This document shows positions 9,090-17,619 of a DNA stretch of 64,000 nt, one piece after another (the stretch's first letter is position 1; each line of letters opens with the position of its first letter). Source of the DNA: Amycolatopsis deserti (lineage in GTDB: Bacteria > Actinomycetota > Actinomycetes > Mycobacteriales > Pseudonocardiaceae); NCBI RefSeq assembly GCF_014653945.1, contig NZ_BNAU01000011.1, forward strand, positions 62,001 through 126,000, in the 5' to 3' direction. Below the pieces are notes generated by a model. That model searched no databases. It had not been told where the DNA came from and saw nothing but the letters and a program-made list of their open reading frames with translations. Position numbers and translations under genes: made by a program.

Positions 9090-9898
9090 TCCCGGCCCCG
9101 TTCACCTACCGGCGGGTGTCCTCTGTGGACGAAGCGCTGGCCGCGGTCGCCGAGCACGGTGACGACGCCAAGCTGCTGGCCGGCGGGCAATCCCTGCTGC
9201 CGCTGATGAAGCTGCGTTTCGCCGCGCCCGAGGTGGTCATCGACATCGGCCCGCTGGACGAGCTGCGCTACGTCCGGGCCGAGGGCGGCGAGATCGCCGT
9301 CGGGGCCATGACCCGCTACCACGACCTGCACCACGACCCGGTGCTCGCCGAGCACGCGCCGCTGCTCGCGCACGTCGCGGGCGAGGTGGGGGACCAGCAG
9401 GTCCGCCACCGCGGCACCATCGGCGGCTCACTGGTGCACGCCGACCCGGCCGCCGACCTGCCCGCGGCGGTGCTGGCCGTGGACGGCGTGCTGGTCGCGC
9501 GCGGCCCGGACGGCGAGCGGCGGATCCCCGCGGCCGAGTTCTTCCAGGGGCCGTTCGAAACCCCGCTCGCCCCGGAGGAGTTGCTGACCGAGGTGCGGAT
9601 CCCGGCGCAGGGCGGTGCCGGGTGGGCGTTCGAGAAGTTCACGCGGCGCTCGATCGACTGGGCGATCGTCGGGGTGGTGGTCGCCGGGAGCGCCGTGTCG
9701 CTGATCAACATGGGCGGCACCCCGCTGCGGGCCACGGCGACCGAGGCGGCACTGGCCGACGGCGCGTCCGCCGCTGAGGCTGCCGCACTGGCCGCGGAGG
9801 GCACCTCCCCGGCTGACGAGGCCCACGCGACGGCCGAATACCGGCAGCACCTCGCGCGCGTGCTGACCGAGCGGGCGCTGGTTTCCGCGGGCCGGTGA
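9086..9898 (+). CDS. FAD-binding medium subunit of the molybdenum hydroxylase
   Basis: A 270-residue CoxM/FAD_binding_5 protein with the FAD pyrophosphate motifs AGGQSLLPLMKLR (about 33-45) and TIGGSLVHADPAADLP (about 112-127) and a CO_deh_flav_C domain. GTG overlaps the previous stop. It completes the three-subunit enzyme. Maturation genes of the CoxD/CoxE type are not in this operon but occur at 21.3-23.5 kb. Confidence 0.93.
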   Translation: MIPAPFTYRRVSSVDEALAAVAEHGDDAKLLAGGQSLLPLMKLRFAAPEVVIDIGPLDELRYVRAEGGEIAVGAMTRYHDLHHDPVLAEHAPLLAHVAGEVGDQQVRHRGTIGGSLVHADPAADLPAAVLAVDGVLVARGPDGERRIPAAEFFQGPFETPLAPEELLTEVRIPAQGGAGWAFEKFTRRSIDWAIVGVVVAGSAVSLINMGGTPLRATATEAALADGASAAEAAALAAEGTSPADEAHATAEYRQHLARVLTERALVSAGR

Positions 9899-9938
9899 GC
9901 CGAGGGCGGGCCGGTTCCGTCCGGCCCGCCCCGAGCGG

Positions 9939-10409
9939 CTAGTTCTCCAGGAGGACGATGCCGTCGTCGTCGGCGTAGAGCATGTCGCCGGGGTGGAAGG
10001 TGATCCCGCCGAAGCCGACCGGCACGTCCACCGCGCCGTTGCCCGCCTTGCTGCTCTTGCGCGGATTCGTGCCCAGCGCCTTGATCCCGATCGGCAGCCC
10101 GGCGAGCACCGCGCTGTCCCGCACCGCGCCGTTGATCACGAGCCCGGCCCAGCCGTTGTCCACCGCCGAGCCCGCGATCAGGTCGCCGGTCAGCGCGGTG
10201 TGCAGCGAGCCGCGCCCGTCGACCACCAGCACCGCGCCCTCGCCCGGCGTGGCGAGCAGTTGCTTGACCAGGCCGTTGTCCTGGTAGCAGGAGACGGTCC
10301 GGACCCGTCCGGAGAACACCCGCTGCCCGCCGAACTGGCGGAACTGCGTGTCGCACACCCGGAGCTTGTCGCCGTGCTCGTCGACCAGGTCGGCGGTGGA
10401 GAAGGTCAC
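9939..10409 (-). CDS. rraA: RraA-like protein (regulator of RNase E activity / HMG aldolase family)
   Basis: A 156-residue protein with RraA hallmarks: an N-terminal [10 protein letters not shown], the [23 protein letters not shown] phosphate-binding loop region, and [14 protein letters not shown] at the end. The family includes RNase E inhibitors and 4-hydroxy-4-methyl-2-oxoglutarate aldolases; sequence alone does not decide. GTG start, preceded by AAAGGCG and overlapping the stop of the upstream ArsR-like gene (GTGA), so the two are co-translated. Confidence 0.88.
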   Translation of the reverse strand: MTFSTADLVDEHGDKLRVCDTQFRQFGGQRVFSGRVRTVSCYQDNGLVKQLLATPGEGAVLVVDGRGSLHTALTGDLIAGSAVDNGWAGLVINGAVRDSAVLAGLPIGIKALGTNPRKSSKAGNGAVDVPVGFGGITFHPGDMLYADDDGIVLLEN

Positions 10410-10705
10410 TCGGATCGCCTTTCGTCGTGGTGGGCGTGCCGGATCGAGTCCAGCAGGCCGGGGAAACGCGCGCTGATCTCGTCCCGGCGCAGGCGCACGA
10501 AGCTGCCGTTGCCGGCGTCGCGCTGGTGGATCAGCCCGGCCTGCCGCAGTACCCGCCAGTGGTGGGTGCGGGTCGATTTGGCGACCGGCAGGTCGAACGA
10601 GGCGCACGCGTGCTCGCCGTCCGGCCGGTCCAGCAGGTCGACGACCACCGCGCGCCGGTGCCGGTCGGCCAGGGCCGACAGCACGGTGCCGAGATCGAGG
10701 TCCAT
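10406..10705 (-). CDS. ArsR-like winged-helix regulator
   Basis: A 99-residue HTH protein ([47 protein letters not shown] spans the winged helix, residues 15-60). No metal-binding Cys pair of ArsR/SmtB type is evident beyond a single Cys near 33. ATG 10705 follows AAGGGGA. It is divergent from the HAD hydrolase gene with an AGGTAC/GTACCT palindrome between them, and it is coupled to rraA. Confidence 0.85.
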   Translation of the reverse strand: MDLDLGTVLSALADRHRRAVVVDLLDRPDGEHACASFDLPVAKSTRTHHWRVLRQAGLIHQRDAGNGSFVRLRRDEISARFPGLLDSIRHAHHDERRSE

Positions 10706-10721
10706 CGCGTCCCCTTGTCTT

Positions 10722-10743
10722 AGGTACGAAAGTGATAGTACCT
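10722..10743. promoter_or_regulatory. Inverted repeat between ArsR and HAD genes
   Basis: AGGTAC, 10-bp spacer, GTACCT. It sits 17 bp upstream of the ArsR start and 8 bp upstream of the HAD start, positioned to control both divergent genes. Likely the ArsR-type operator. Confidence 0.6.
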
Positions 10744-10751
10744 TGCGGGAC

Positions 10752-11354
10752 ATGCTGGTGGTCTTCGACATCAACGAAACGCTGCTCGACCTCACGCCGC
10801 TGGACGACGTCCTGGGCGGGACCGAGGTCCGCACGCGGTGGTTCGACCTGCTCATCCACACCGCGCTGGTGGTCACCGCGAGCGGCCGGTACCAGGACTT
10901 CGCGCAGCTCGCCGGAGCTTGCGCGCGCACCGTCGCGCCGGAGGTGGACGTGTCGAAGCTGGCCGAGACGCTGCGGTCGCTGCCGCCGCACCCGGACGTC
11001 GTCCCGGCGCTGGCCGAGCTGCGCGAGCAGGGCCACCGGCTGGTGGCGCTCGGCAACTCGCCGCAGGCGGTGATCGAGGCGCAGCTGGCGGACCTGGACT
11101 TCGACGCGCTCTACTCGGCCGAGGCGGCCGGCGCGCTCAAGCCGTCGCCGGCCGCCTACGCCCTGGTCGAGCACGACGGCGAGCCGCCGGTGATGGTGGC
11201 GGCGCACGACTGGGACATCGCCGGCGCCCAGGCCGCGGGACTGCGCACGGCCTTCGTCACCCGCGACGGCCGCCGCCCGCTCCCGGCGCACCCGAGTCCC
11301 GAGTGGACGGTCACCGACCTCGCCGAGTGGGCCCGCTCGCTGCGCTCGGCGTGA
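10752..11354 (+). CDS. Haloacid dehalogenase type II-like HAD hydrolase
   Basis: A 200-residue HAD-superfamily protein: motif [12 protein letters not shown] (nucleophile Asp6), motif II LGNSPQ, motif III Lys in ALKPSPAAY, motif [15 protein letters not shown]. This arrangement is that of 2-haloacid dehalogenases and related phosphatases; the NSPQ in motif II differs from the SNG of classic L-2-haloacid dehalogenases, so dehalogenation is not assured. The ATG is close to the divergent operator, suggesting a short or absent leader. Confidence 0.85.
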   Translation: MLVVFDINETLLDLTPLDDVLGGTEVRTRWFDLLIHTALVVTASGRYQDFAQLAGACARTVAPEVDVSKLAETLRSLPPHPDVVPALAELREQGHRLVALGNSPQAVIEAQLADLDFDALYSAEAAGALKPSPAAYALVEHDGEPPVMVAAHDWDIAGAQAAGLRTAFVTRDGRRPLPAHPSPEWTVTDLAEWARSLRSA

Positions 11355-11413
11355 TCGAGGCCAGGCGAGCAGGGTGTCGACGGCGCGAGCGGTTGGCCCG
11401 CGCGCCGGAGCCG

Positions 11414-11772
11414 CTAGACGAGTTGTGCGTAACCTTTGTCGGCGATGATCAGCAGGCCGGGTGGTTCGGTGAGCAGGCGAGGTTCGGTCGCAGATGGCCA
11501 TCAGCACCTGCCGCCCGCCAGCCAGCGCATCACGTGCTTGACCAGCGGCAACGCGGCACGCAGATGACGGTTGTAGCCGGATTGGCCGGGCAGCTAGCCG
11601 AACGCGCCGCGCATCCGGGCGGGCAGGAACCGCAGCCAATGGGCCTCGGAGGTGAACCCCGGCGGTGCCTGGGCCACGGCCAGGGTGACCAACTCGGCGT
11701 CGGTCAGCCTCGGCGGTCTGCCCGTTCGGCGCCGGCCCGCGAGGTGGTCGTCGATCTGGACCGATCTCTCGT
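11414..11772 (-). mobile_element. Decayed IS982-type transposase remnant
   Basis: On the minus strand one frame reads conserved IS982-family segments: [40 protein letters not shown], then an in-frame TAG (11594-11596), [20 protein letters not shown], another stop, and after an internal deletion of roughly 60 codons [15 protein letters not shown] followed by TAG. The N-terminus, the DDE core and the C-terminal third are missing. No terminal inverted repeats were found. The rest of 11355-11413 shows nothing. Confidence 0.8.
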
Positions 11773-12042
11773 CTAGCCCCCCGGCAACGGGATGCGCAGG
11801 CTCGACGTGCCGGTGAGGTCCAGCCACGCCGCGTCCGGGCCGCGCACCAGCTTCAGCACCACCGCGTCGCAGCCGGCGCAGCGCGCCACCAGGCCCGGGG
11901 CGTGCCGGTAGACGCGCAGGGCGGCGACCGCGTCCACGCGGCCGCAGTCCACGCACCGGGTCGTGGCGGCGGTGATGTCCACGGCGAAGATCTCGCCGGC
12001 CGGGCCGGCCAGGACGTTGCCGTCTTCGAAGGGCTCGCTCAT
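11773..12042 (-). CDS. DUF6510 family small zinc-ribbon-like protein
   Basis: An 89-residue protein with two Cys pairs (CVDCG near 30-34 and CAGCD near 55-59) that suggest a zinc ribbon. It is the last gene of an operon with the flavoprotein and sulfite-oxidase-like genes (1 bp gap upstream). DUF6510 members typically accompany this pair, so it may help assemble or couple the redox complex (inference). Its stop lies at the edge of the IS remnant. Confidence 0.8.
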   Translation of the reverse strand: MSEPFEDGNVLAGPAGEIFAVDITAATTRCVDCGRVDAVAALRVYRHAPGLVARCAGCDAVVLKLVRGPDAAWLDLTGTSSLRIPLPGG

Positions 12043-12043
12043 G

Positions 12044-12775
12044 TCAGCTCCCGCTCGGCCCGAAGCGTTCGGTCTTGACGCGCCGCGGGTCGTGCCCCAG
12101 CGCGACGAGGATGTTGGCCACCGCCTCGACGAAACCGGTCGGCCCGCACACGAAGCACTGCGGCGCGAACACCGCGGGCCAGCCCGCGGTGTTCACGTCG
12201 GCCACCCCGATCCGGTGCGGCTCGCCCGGCCAGTCCGCCGGGCCCTTGCGCGAGTAGACGAGCGTGACGTCCAGCCCGGCCTCCGGGCGGCGCAGCTCGT
12301 CGGCGTAGTACACGTCCTCCGGGGTGCGCGCCGAGTACAGCAGCTTGAACGGCGTCCGGCTGCCCGCCTGGCGGCGCGCGCGGATCATCGCCATCAGCGG
12401 CACGATCCCCGCGCCGCCGGCGACCAGCAGCACCGGATCGGGCGCGGTGGGCCGCCACACGAACCACCCGCCGACCGGGCCGCGCAGCTCGACCGGGTCA
12501 CCGGCGGCGAACACCTCGGTCAGATACGGCGACACCTCGCCGCCGGGCACGCGCTGCACGGTGATCGCGACGCGGTCACCGTCCGCGGGCGCGGCGATCG
12601 AGTACGTGCGGGTCGTGCTGTAGCCGTCCTCGGCGGTGAGGCGCACGTCGACGTGCTGCCCGGCCAGGTGTCCCGGCCAGCCGGGCACGTCGAGCACGAG
12701 CGTGCGCGCGGTGGGCGTCTCGTCGCGCACCTCGGCGAGGCGGCCCACCCGCCACGCCAGCTTCCCCTGGACCAC
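12044..12775 (-). CDS. Ferredoxin-reductase-like FAD/NAD oxidoreductase
   Basis: A 243-residue flavoprotein with FAD-binding RTYSIAAP (about 56-63), the NAD(P) loop GGAGIVPLMAMIRAR (about 118-132) and the C-terminal CGPTGFVEAV. No ferredoxin domain is attached. It sits 1 bp downstream of the sulfite-oxidase-like gene and 1 bp upstream of the DUF6510 gene, suggesting it is the electron partner of the molybdoenzyme, as seen for this widespread actinobacterial pair. Confidence 0.92.
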   Translation of the reverse strand: MVQGKLAWRVGRLAEVRDETPTARTLVLDVPGWPGHLAGQHVDVRLTAEDGYSTTRTYSIAAPADGDRVAITVQRVPGGEVSPYLTEVFAAGDPVELRGPVGGWFVWRPTAPDPVLLVAGGAGIVPLMAMIRARRQAGSRTPFKLLYSARTPEDVYYADELRRPEAGLDVTLVYSRKGPADWPGEPHRIGVADVNTAGWPAVFAPQCFVCGPTGFVEAVANILVALGHDPRRVKTERFGPSGS

Positions 12776-12776
12776 G

Positions 12777-13376
12777 TCAGTCCCCCTGGTAGCGCTGCTC
12801 GCGCCAGGGGTCGCCGTAGCTGTGGTAGCCGGCGGCCTCCCAGAAGCCGGGGTCGTCGTCCAGCATCAGCCGCAGGCCCTTGACCCATTTGGCGGACTTC
12901 CAGAAGTACAGGTGCGGAACCAGCAGCCGGGCCGGGCCGCCGTGCTCCGAGGGCAGGTCCTCGCCCTCGAACTCGTAGGCGATCCACGCCTGGCCGTCGA
13001 GCAGGTCCTCCAGCGGCAGGCTGGTCGTGTACCCGCCGTGGGACTCCACCATCACGTAGTCGGCGGCGGTGTCGACGTCTTCCAGCAGGGTGTCCAGCGA
13101 GACGCCGCGCCAGGTGGTGCCGAGCTTCGACCAGCGGGTCACGCAGTGGATGTCGACCGTCGGCGTCTCCAATGGCAGCGCTTTGAGGTCCGCCCACGAC
13201 CACTCGTGCTTCTGCCCGGTCTCGGTGGTGACCGTGAAGCGCCAAGTCTCCGTCCGCACCCGCGGCGTCGGTCCGGCGGAGAGGACCGGGAAGTCCTCCA
13301 CCAGGTACTGCCCGGGCGGCAGCTTCTCGTCCGCCGACCGCGCCCGTCCCCGGAACCCGGGTGTCACGATGCCCAT
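12777..13376 (-). CDS. Sulfite oxidase-like molybdopterin-dependent oxidoreductase
   Basis: A 199-residue oxidoreductase molybdopterin-binding domain protein (YedY/SuOx fold). The Mo-ligand Cys is Cys78 in DIHCVTRWSKLG, and GGYTTSLPLEDLL and SEHGGPARLLVPHLYFWKSAKWV are family hallmarks. No Tat or Sec signal is present, so it is cytoplasmic. First gene of a three-gene operon with a flavoprotein reductase. It probably reduces or oxidises a small S- or N-oxide type substrate, which cannot be identified here. Confidence 0.92.
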   Translation of the reverse strand: MGIVTPGFRGRARSADEKLPPGQYLVEDFPVLSAGPTPRVRTETWRFTVTTETGQKHEWSWADLKALPLETPTVDIHCVTRWSKLGTTWRGVSLDTLLEDVDTAADYVMVESHGGYTTSLPLEDLLDGQAWIAYEFEGEDLPSEHGGPARLLVPHLYFWKSAKWVKGLRLMLDDDPGFWEAAGYHSYGDPWREQRYQGD

Positions 13377-13417
13377 GCGCTTCCCCTTCCTCGTCCGGCG
13401 AGTGTAAGCCGTGATTT

Positions 13418-13435
13418 ACTAGAACATGTTCTAGT
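13418..13435. promoter_or_regulatory. 18-bp perfect palindrome, KstR-type box
   Basis: ACTAGAACATGTTCTAGT is perfectly self-complementary. Its core TAGAACATGTTCTA matches the TNNAACNNGTTNNA consensus published for the cholesterol-regulon repressor KstR. It lies 41 bp upstream of the sulfite-oxidase-like gene and 14 bp upstream of the LLM gene, so a TetR-family repressor probably controls both directions. Confidence 0.7.
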
Positions 13436-13449
13436 CAAGGGAGGTCGCC

Positions 13450-14292
13450 GTGCGATATGGGGTCGTGCTGTTCACCAGTGACCGCGGGATCGCGCCCGCC
13501 GACGCGGCACGGGCGGCGGAGGACGCCGGGTTCGACTCGTTCGCGGTGCCGGAACACACGCACATCCCGGTCCGCCGCGAGGCGGCGCACCCGGGCACGG
13601 GCACCGCCGAGCTGCCCGACGACCGGTACCTGCGCACGCTCGACCCGTGGGTCGCCCTGGCGACGGCGGCCTCGGTGACGCGCCGGATCACCCTGTCGAC
13701 GGCGGTGGCGCTGCCCGCCGAGCACGATCCGATCACCCTGGCCAAGACGATCGCCTCGCTCGACCACCTGTCCGGCGGCCGGGTCGTGCTCGGAGCGGGG
13801 TTCGGGTGGAACGTCGACGAGCTGACCGACCACGGCGTGCCGGCCGGGCGGCGGCGGACGGTGCTGCGCGAGTACCTGGAGGCGATGCGGGCGCTGTGGA
13901 CGTCCGAGGAGGCCGCGTACGAGGGCGAGCACGTGCGGTTCGGCCCGTCGTGGGCGTGGCCGAAGCCGGTGGGGGAGGTGCCGGTGGTGATCGGGGCGGG
14001 CGGCACGGAGCGGACGTTCACCTGGATCGCGCGCTCCGCGGACGGCTGGCTGACGACCCCGAGGGACCACCACCTGGACGACAAGGTGCGCCTGCTGCAC
14101 AAGATCTGGCAGGACGCCGGCCGCGAGGGACAGCCGAGGGTGATCGCGCTGGCCGGCCGCCCGGACGGGGAGGTGCTGGCGCACTGGCGGGCGCTCGGGG
14201 TGACGGAGGTGCTGTTCGGCCTGCCGGACCGGGAGGCCGACGAGGTGGCCGCCTACATCAGGCGGCTGGGGGAGCGCCTGCCCCTGGACTGA
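13450..14292 (+). CDS. LLM class F420-dependent oxidoreductase
   Basis: A 280-residue luciferase-like TIM-barrel enzyme (EDAGFDSFAVPEHTHIP at 24-40, LSTAVALPAEHDPITLAK, LSGGRVVLGAGFGWNVDE). Members use F420 or FMN with small organic substrates. GTG start, with GGGAGG 6 nt upstream and the KstR-type palindrome just before that. Divergent from the sulfite-oxidase-like operon. Confidence 0.9.
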   Translation: MRYGVVLFTSDRGIAPADAARAAEDAGFDSFAVPEHTHIPVRREAAHPGTGTAELPDDRYLRTLDPWVALATAASVTRRITLSTAVALPAEHDPITLAKTIASLDHLSGGRVVLGAGFGWNVDELTDHGVPAGRRRTVLREYLEAMRALWTSEEAAYEGEHVRFGPSWAWPKPVGEVPVVIGAGGTERTFTWIARSADGWLTTPRDHHLDDKVRLLHKIWQDAGREGQPRVIALAGRPDGEVLAHWRALGVTEVLFGLPDREADEVAAYIRRLGERLPLD

Positions 14293-14360
14293 ACCCTGGG
14301 GGCTTGGGCCGTGGAGGACCGCGCCCTGCGGGCGCCGCGTTGAACCGCGGGATGCGGGAC

Positions 14361-14760
14361 TGGGCGGCGGTGGGGCCTCGCGGGTGGGGTGGTGGGCTGC
14401 TGGCTCGGCAGGGTGCTGTCGTTGGGTTGAGCGGCGGTGGCTGGTCGGGCGGTGGTGGCGCTTCGCGGGTGGGGTGATGGGCTGCTGGCTCGGCAGGCGG
14501 CTGTCGCTGGGTTGAGCGCCGTCGGCTGGCCGGGCGGCGGTGGGGCCCCGCGGGTGGGGGTGGGCTGCTGGCTCGGCAGGCGGCTGTCGCTGGGTTGAGC
14601 GCCGGTGGCTGGTCGGGCGGTGGTGGCGCTTCGCGGGTGCGGTGGTGGGCCGCTTGTTGGGCAAGTGCCTGCGGCTCGGCTGAGCGCGGGCGGTCGCGCC
14701 GTGGTGGCCCCTGCGCCTCCCGGGTGCGGTGGTGGGCCGCGCGCTGCGGTGCGGCGTGGG
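14361..14760. repeat. ~85-bp GC-rich tandem repeats, about five degenerating copies
   Basis: Copies begin at about 14396, 14481, 14564, 14649 and 14736 (spacing 83-87 bp). The first three share GGCTGCTGGCTCGGCAGG, GGTTGAGCG and CGGGTGGGG almost exactly; later ones are diverged. The whole stretch 14293-15008 has no convincing gene; long open frames on both strands are low-complexity products of the repeat. A minisatellite-like array rather than CRISPR, since there are no unique spacers. Confidence 0.8.
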
Positions 14761-15008
14761 GCGCCGCGATGGGCCACGCGCCCTGCGGGCGCCGCGGGAG
14801 GCGGGGTCTGGCTAGGGGCGGGGCGCCTGTGGCTGGGCTGAGCGCTGGGCGGCGGCTCCGATGGCTGCCCGCCCTGCGGGCGCGGCGGGCAGTGCAGTGC
14901 GGGCTGCCCCCGCGCCGCCGGGGGGCAGCGGGGCCGGGCCACGGGAGGGGGCGCCGGGCCACGGCCCATGCGCCACTCGCCGGCAGCGCCGCAGCTTCGC
15001 GGGGGCGC

Positions 15009-15518
15009 TCAGCGGCGCGACCGGTAGGCCCGCATCTTGTGCCGCGCCCCGCAGATGTCCATGCTGCACCACACGCTGTTCCCCGCCGGGGAGCGGTCGT
15101 AGAACAGCCACCGGCACTCCGGCGCCCGGCACGGCTTCAGCCGCCGCGCCTGGCCCGTCACCTCGGCGCGGAACAGCACCTCCAGCAGCCTCCCGATCAG
15201 CCCGTCCACGCCCTCGCCCGCCGCCGCCAGCGCGGGCCCCGGCCAGCGGGGACCCGACACCGCCGACGCCGCGAACTCGTTCAGCGCCGCCGACACGTCC
15301 ACCCCGTCCAGGTGATCGCGCAGCGTCTCGCGGAAGCGCACCAATCGCTCCAGGCCCCGGGTGTCCAGCGGGAACGAGCCCAGTCCGTGCGAAACCAGCC
15401 AGCCGGCCGCCTCCTCGGGGGAGCTGAAGTGGTCCTCGTCGTAGAGGAACCGCGCCGAGTTGCCGAACACCTCGAGCGGCCGCAGCTCGTCCGGCGCGGC
15501 GGGGCGCGAGTAGGACAT
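15009..15518 (-). CDS. CGNR-type zinc-finger (ABATE domain) transcriptional regulator
   Basis: A 169-residue protein with an N-terminal ABATE (stress-induced regulator) region and a C-terminal treble-clef zinc finger: CRAPECRWLFYDRSPAGN then WCSMDICGARHKMRAYRSR. The family's CGNR motif is CGAR here. The two Cys pairs (CX4C, CX4C) are intact. Divergent from the SAM methyltransferase gene with a 51-bp gap, so they may share control. Confidence 0.9.
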   Translation of the reverse strand: MSYSRPAAPDELRPLEVFGNSARFLYDEDHFSSPEEAAGWLVSHGLGSFPLDTRGLERLVRFRETLRDHLDGVDVSAALNEFAASAVSGPRWPGPALAAAGEGVDGLIGRLLEVLFRAEVTGQARRLKPCRAPECRWLFYDRSPAGNSVWCSMDICGARHKMRAYRSRR

Positions 15519-15569
15519 GGCCGCAGGTTACGCCACCCGGGCGAGGCGGCGCGGGGCTAACGTGACCGC

Positions 15570-16391
15570 ATGGCCAACGAAGACGAGGCACGCGACTGGA
15601 ACGGCGACATCGGCCGCTACTGGGCCGACCACGCCGAGCACTACGACGCCATGCTGGCCCGCCTGACGCCGCACCTGCTCGGTGCCGCCCGCATCGAGCC
15701 GGGGGAGCGGGTCCTCGACATCGGCTGCGGCTGCGGCACCACCACGCTGCTGGCCGCCAAGCAGGGCGCGACGGTCCTCGGCGCCGACCTGTCGGGCCCC
15801 ATGCTCGCCGTGGCCCGCGAGCGCGCCGCCGGCCTCGACGGGGTGCGGTTCGAACAGGCCGACGTGCAGGTCCACGACTTCGGGGCGGACGCCTTCGACG
15901 TCGCGCTCAGCCGGTTCGGCGTGATGTTCTTCGACAACCCGCTCGCCGCCTTCACCAACATCGCCCGCATGCTGCGGCCCGGCGGCCGGCTGGCGTTCCT
16001 GTGCTGGCAGGACCTGCGGGAGAACGAGCACCGGGCGCTGACGCTGGACGCGATCGCCCCGTACGTCGACACCAGCGACGCCAACCCGCCGGGCCCCGGC
16101 CCGTTCTCCTTCGCCCGGCCGGAGTACCTGCGCGAACTGCTGAGCGGCGCGGAGCTGACGGGCATCGCCGTGGACGCCGTCCGGGAACCCGTCCGGCTCG
16201 GCGCCGACGCTCGCGAGGCGGCCGCCTTCCTGAGCCGCAGCGCGATGGTGAAGGCGATCTTCGCGCGCTACCCCGCGGAGACCGTCGAACGGGCGGTCAC
16301 CGCGCTCACCGAAGCGCTCCAGCCGCACGAGACCCCCGACGGCGTGCTGCTGGGCGGCGCCACCTGGCTCGTCACCGCGGTCAAGCCGTAG
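15570..16391 (+). CDS. Class I SAM-dependent methyltransferase
   Basis: A 273-residue protein with the SAM-binding motif I VLDIGCGCGTTTLLAA (about 48-63), the acidic GADLSGPML loop and the motif IV-like DVALSRFGVMFF. This is the methyltransferase-11 type that acts on small molecules. ATG 15570 is only 51 bp from the divergent CGNR gene. Substrate unknown. Confidence 0.88.
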   Translation: MANEDEARDWNGDIGRYWADHAEHYDAMLARLTPHLLGAARIEPGERVLDIGCGCGTTTLLAAKQGATVLGADLSGPMLAVARERAAGLDGVRFEQADVQVHDFGADAFDVALSRFGVMFFDNPLAAFTNIARMLRPGGRLAFLCWQDLRENEHRALTLDAIAPYVDTSDANPPGPGPFSFARPEYLRELLSGAELTGIAVDAVREPVRLGADAREAAAFLSRSAMVKAIFARYPAETVERAVTALTEALQPHETPDGVLLGGATWLVTAVKP

Positions 16392-16481
16392 TCCGCCGAA
16401 GCCCGCCAGATCCACAATGGAGGAGTGGGATTCGTCTCGCGCGGCGGGAAAACGATTGCCGCTGCGGTAACTTGGCACGAC

Positions 16482-17258
16482 GTGCCCGCTGACCCGCTCC
16501 TCACCCTCGGCCCGTGGCAGCTGCTGTTCCTCGTGGTGGCCGGGATCGGCGCGGGCCTGACCGGGTCGATCGCCGGACTGGCTTCACTGGTGTCCTACCC
16601 GGCGCTGCTGGCGATCGGGGTGCCGCCGGTCGCCGCCAACGTGACCAACACCGTCGCGCTGATGGGCCACACGGTCGGCTCCGCCGCCGGTTCCCGGCCG
16701 GAGCTGCGAGGCCAGCGGACGCGGTTGCTGCGGCTGTGCGCGATCACCGCGGTCGGCGGCGCGGCGGGCAGCGCGCTGCTGTTGCTCACACCGGAGGGCA
16801 CGTTCGCCTACATCGTCCCGTTCCTCATCGGCGGCGCGTCGGTGCTGTTGCTGTTCGCCCCGCGTCTGGCCGAACGCGCCGGCCGCGGCGACGGCGGGCT
16901 CACCGCGGGCACCGCCACGGGCGCGTTCCTGGTCGCGATCTACGGCGGGTACTTCGGCGCCGCGGCCGGGGTGATCATGCTCGCGCTGCTGTCCGCGGCG
17001 TGGACGCAGCCGCTGGCGCGGACGAACGCGGCGAAGAACATCGTGACCGGTGCGGCGAACCTGGTGGCGGCCGTGGTGTTCGCGTTCACCGGCCCGGTGC
17101 TCTGGCCCGCGGCGGTCGCGCTGTGCGTCGGCCTGATCGCCGGTTCGTTCGTGGGCCCCGCGGTGGTGCGGCGGCTGCCCGCGGCGCCGCTGCGCGTCGC
17201 GATCGCCCTGGCGGGCATCGGCCTGGCCGTCACGCTGGCCTGGCAGGCCTGGAGCTAG
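16482..17258 (+). CDS. TauE/SafE family sulfite/organosulfur exporter
   Basis: About 258 residues with eight predicted transmembrane helices in two repeats; typical motifs are GSIAGLASLVSYPALL near the N-terminus, ANVTNTVALMGHTVGS, and AIYGGYFGAAAGVIML plus AKNIVTGAANL in the second half. The start is uncertain: GTG 16482 is just before the first hydrophobic segment, while an in-frame GTG at 16425 has GGAGGA directly abutting it, too close for use. It follows the methyltransferase in the same direction with a ~90-bp gap. Confidence 0.85.
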   Translation: MPADPLLTLGPWQLLFLVVAGIGAGLTGSIAGLASLVSYPALLAIGVPPVAANVTNTVALMGHTVGSAAGSRPELRGQRTRLLRLCAITAVGGAAGSALLLLTPEGTFAYIVPFLIGGASVLLLFAPRLAERAGRGDGGLTAGTATGAFLVAIYGGYFGAAAGVIMLALLSAAWTQPLARTNAAKNIVTGAANLVAAVVFAFTGPVLWPAAVALCVGLIAGSFVGPAVVRRLPAAPLRVAIALAGIGLAVTLAWQAWS

Positions 17259-17377
17259 ACGCTCGCCGGTCATCTCGCTGCGAGCTTCCGTCATCCCGTC
17301 AAGTCGAGCCCTCGCCGGTGACGTGCCTCGACGTCTACGGGTCCACAGTGGAACCGGGCACAGTGGCCGTCGGGGAC

Positions 17378-17557
17378 GAGGTCATCGTGGTAGCGTCAGC
17401 GCGCCAGTCGTGCCCGCGCAGGGCCAGGGAATCCGGTGCGAATCCGGAACTGACGCGCAGCGGTGAGTGGCGACGGGCGGGACAACGGCCACTGGACCAC
17501 GCGGTCCGGGAAGGCGTTCCGCCCGGACGACCCCGAGTCCGAAGACCTGCTGGCACC
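17378..17557 (+). ncRNA. Cobalamin riboswitch
   Basis: The sequence has the ordered conserved blocks of the class I cobalamin aptamer: AGGGAATCCGGTGCGAATCC (17426-17445), the AGCGGTGAG segment after it, the B12 box GCCACTG (17488-17494), GGGAAGGC (17508-17515) and GAGTCCGAAGACCTGC (17535-17550). The next gene is a lipoprotein of the B12/iron-siderophore type. The exact 5' boundary of P1 is estimated. The 119 bp before it (17259-17377) hold no gene. Confidence 0.93.
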
Positions 17558-17569
17558 CCCGCGAGGGGG
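17556..17569 (+). promoter_or_regulatory. GNRA-loop hairpin at the riboswitch 3' edge
   Basis: CCCCC-GCGA-GGGGG, a perfect five-pair stem with a GCGA tetraloop directly after the aptamer and 40 nt before the ribosome-binding site. There is no U-run, so if it belongs to the expression platform it would act on translation or Rho access rather than intrinsic termination. Confidence 0.5.
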
Positions 17570-17619
17570 AGACCGCCGGACCGGGCTCCGCGCATGAGCC
17601 CTCGACGCAAGGGGCCGCT

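Noticed and set aside
6377-9898. Aerobic CO dehydrogenase
   Set aside because: The large-subunit loop is AYRGAGRPEA and lacks the AYRCSFR Cys of form I CO dehydrogenase.
10406-11056. N-terminally extended ArsR protein
   Set aside because: The extension runs antisense to the HAD gene and across the divergent promoter; ATG 10705 has a good ribosome-binding site.
14361-14760. CRISPR array
   Set aside because: Repeats are contiguous and degenerate, with no unique spacers and no cas genes nearby.
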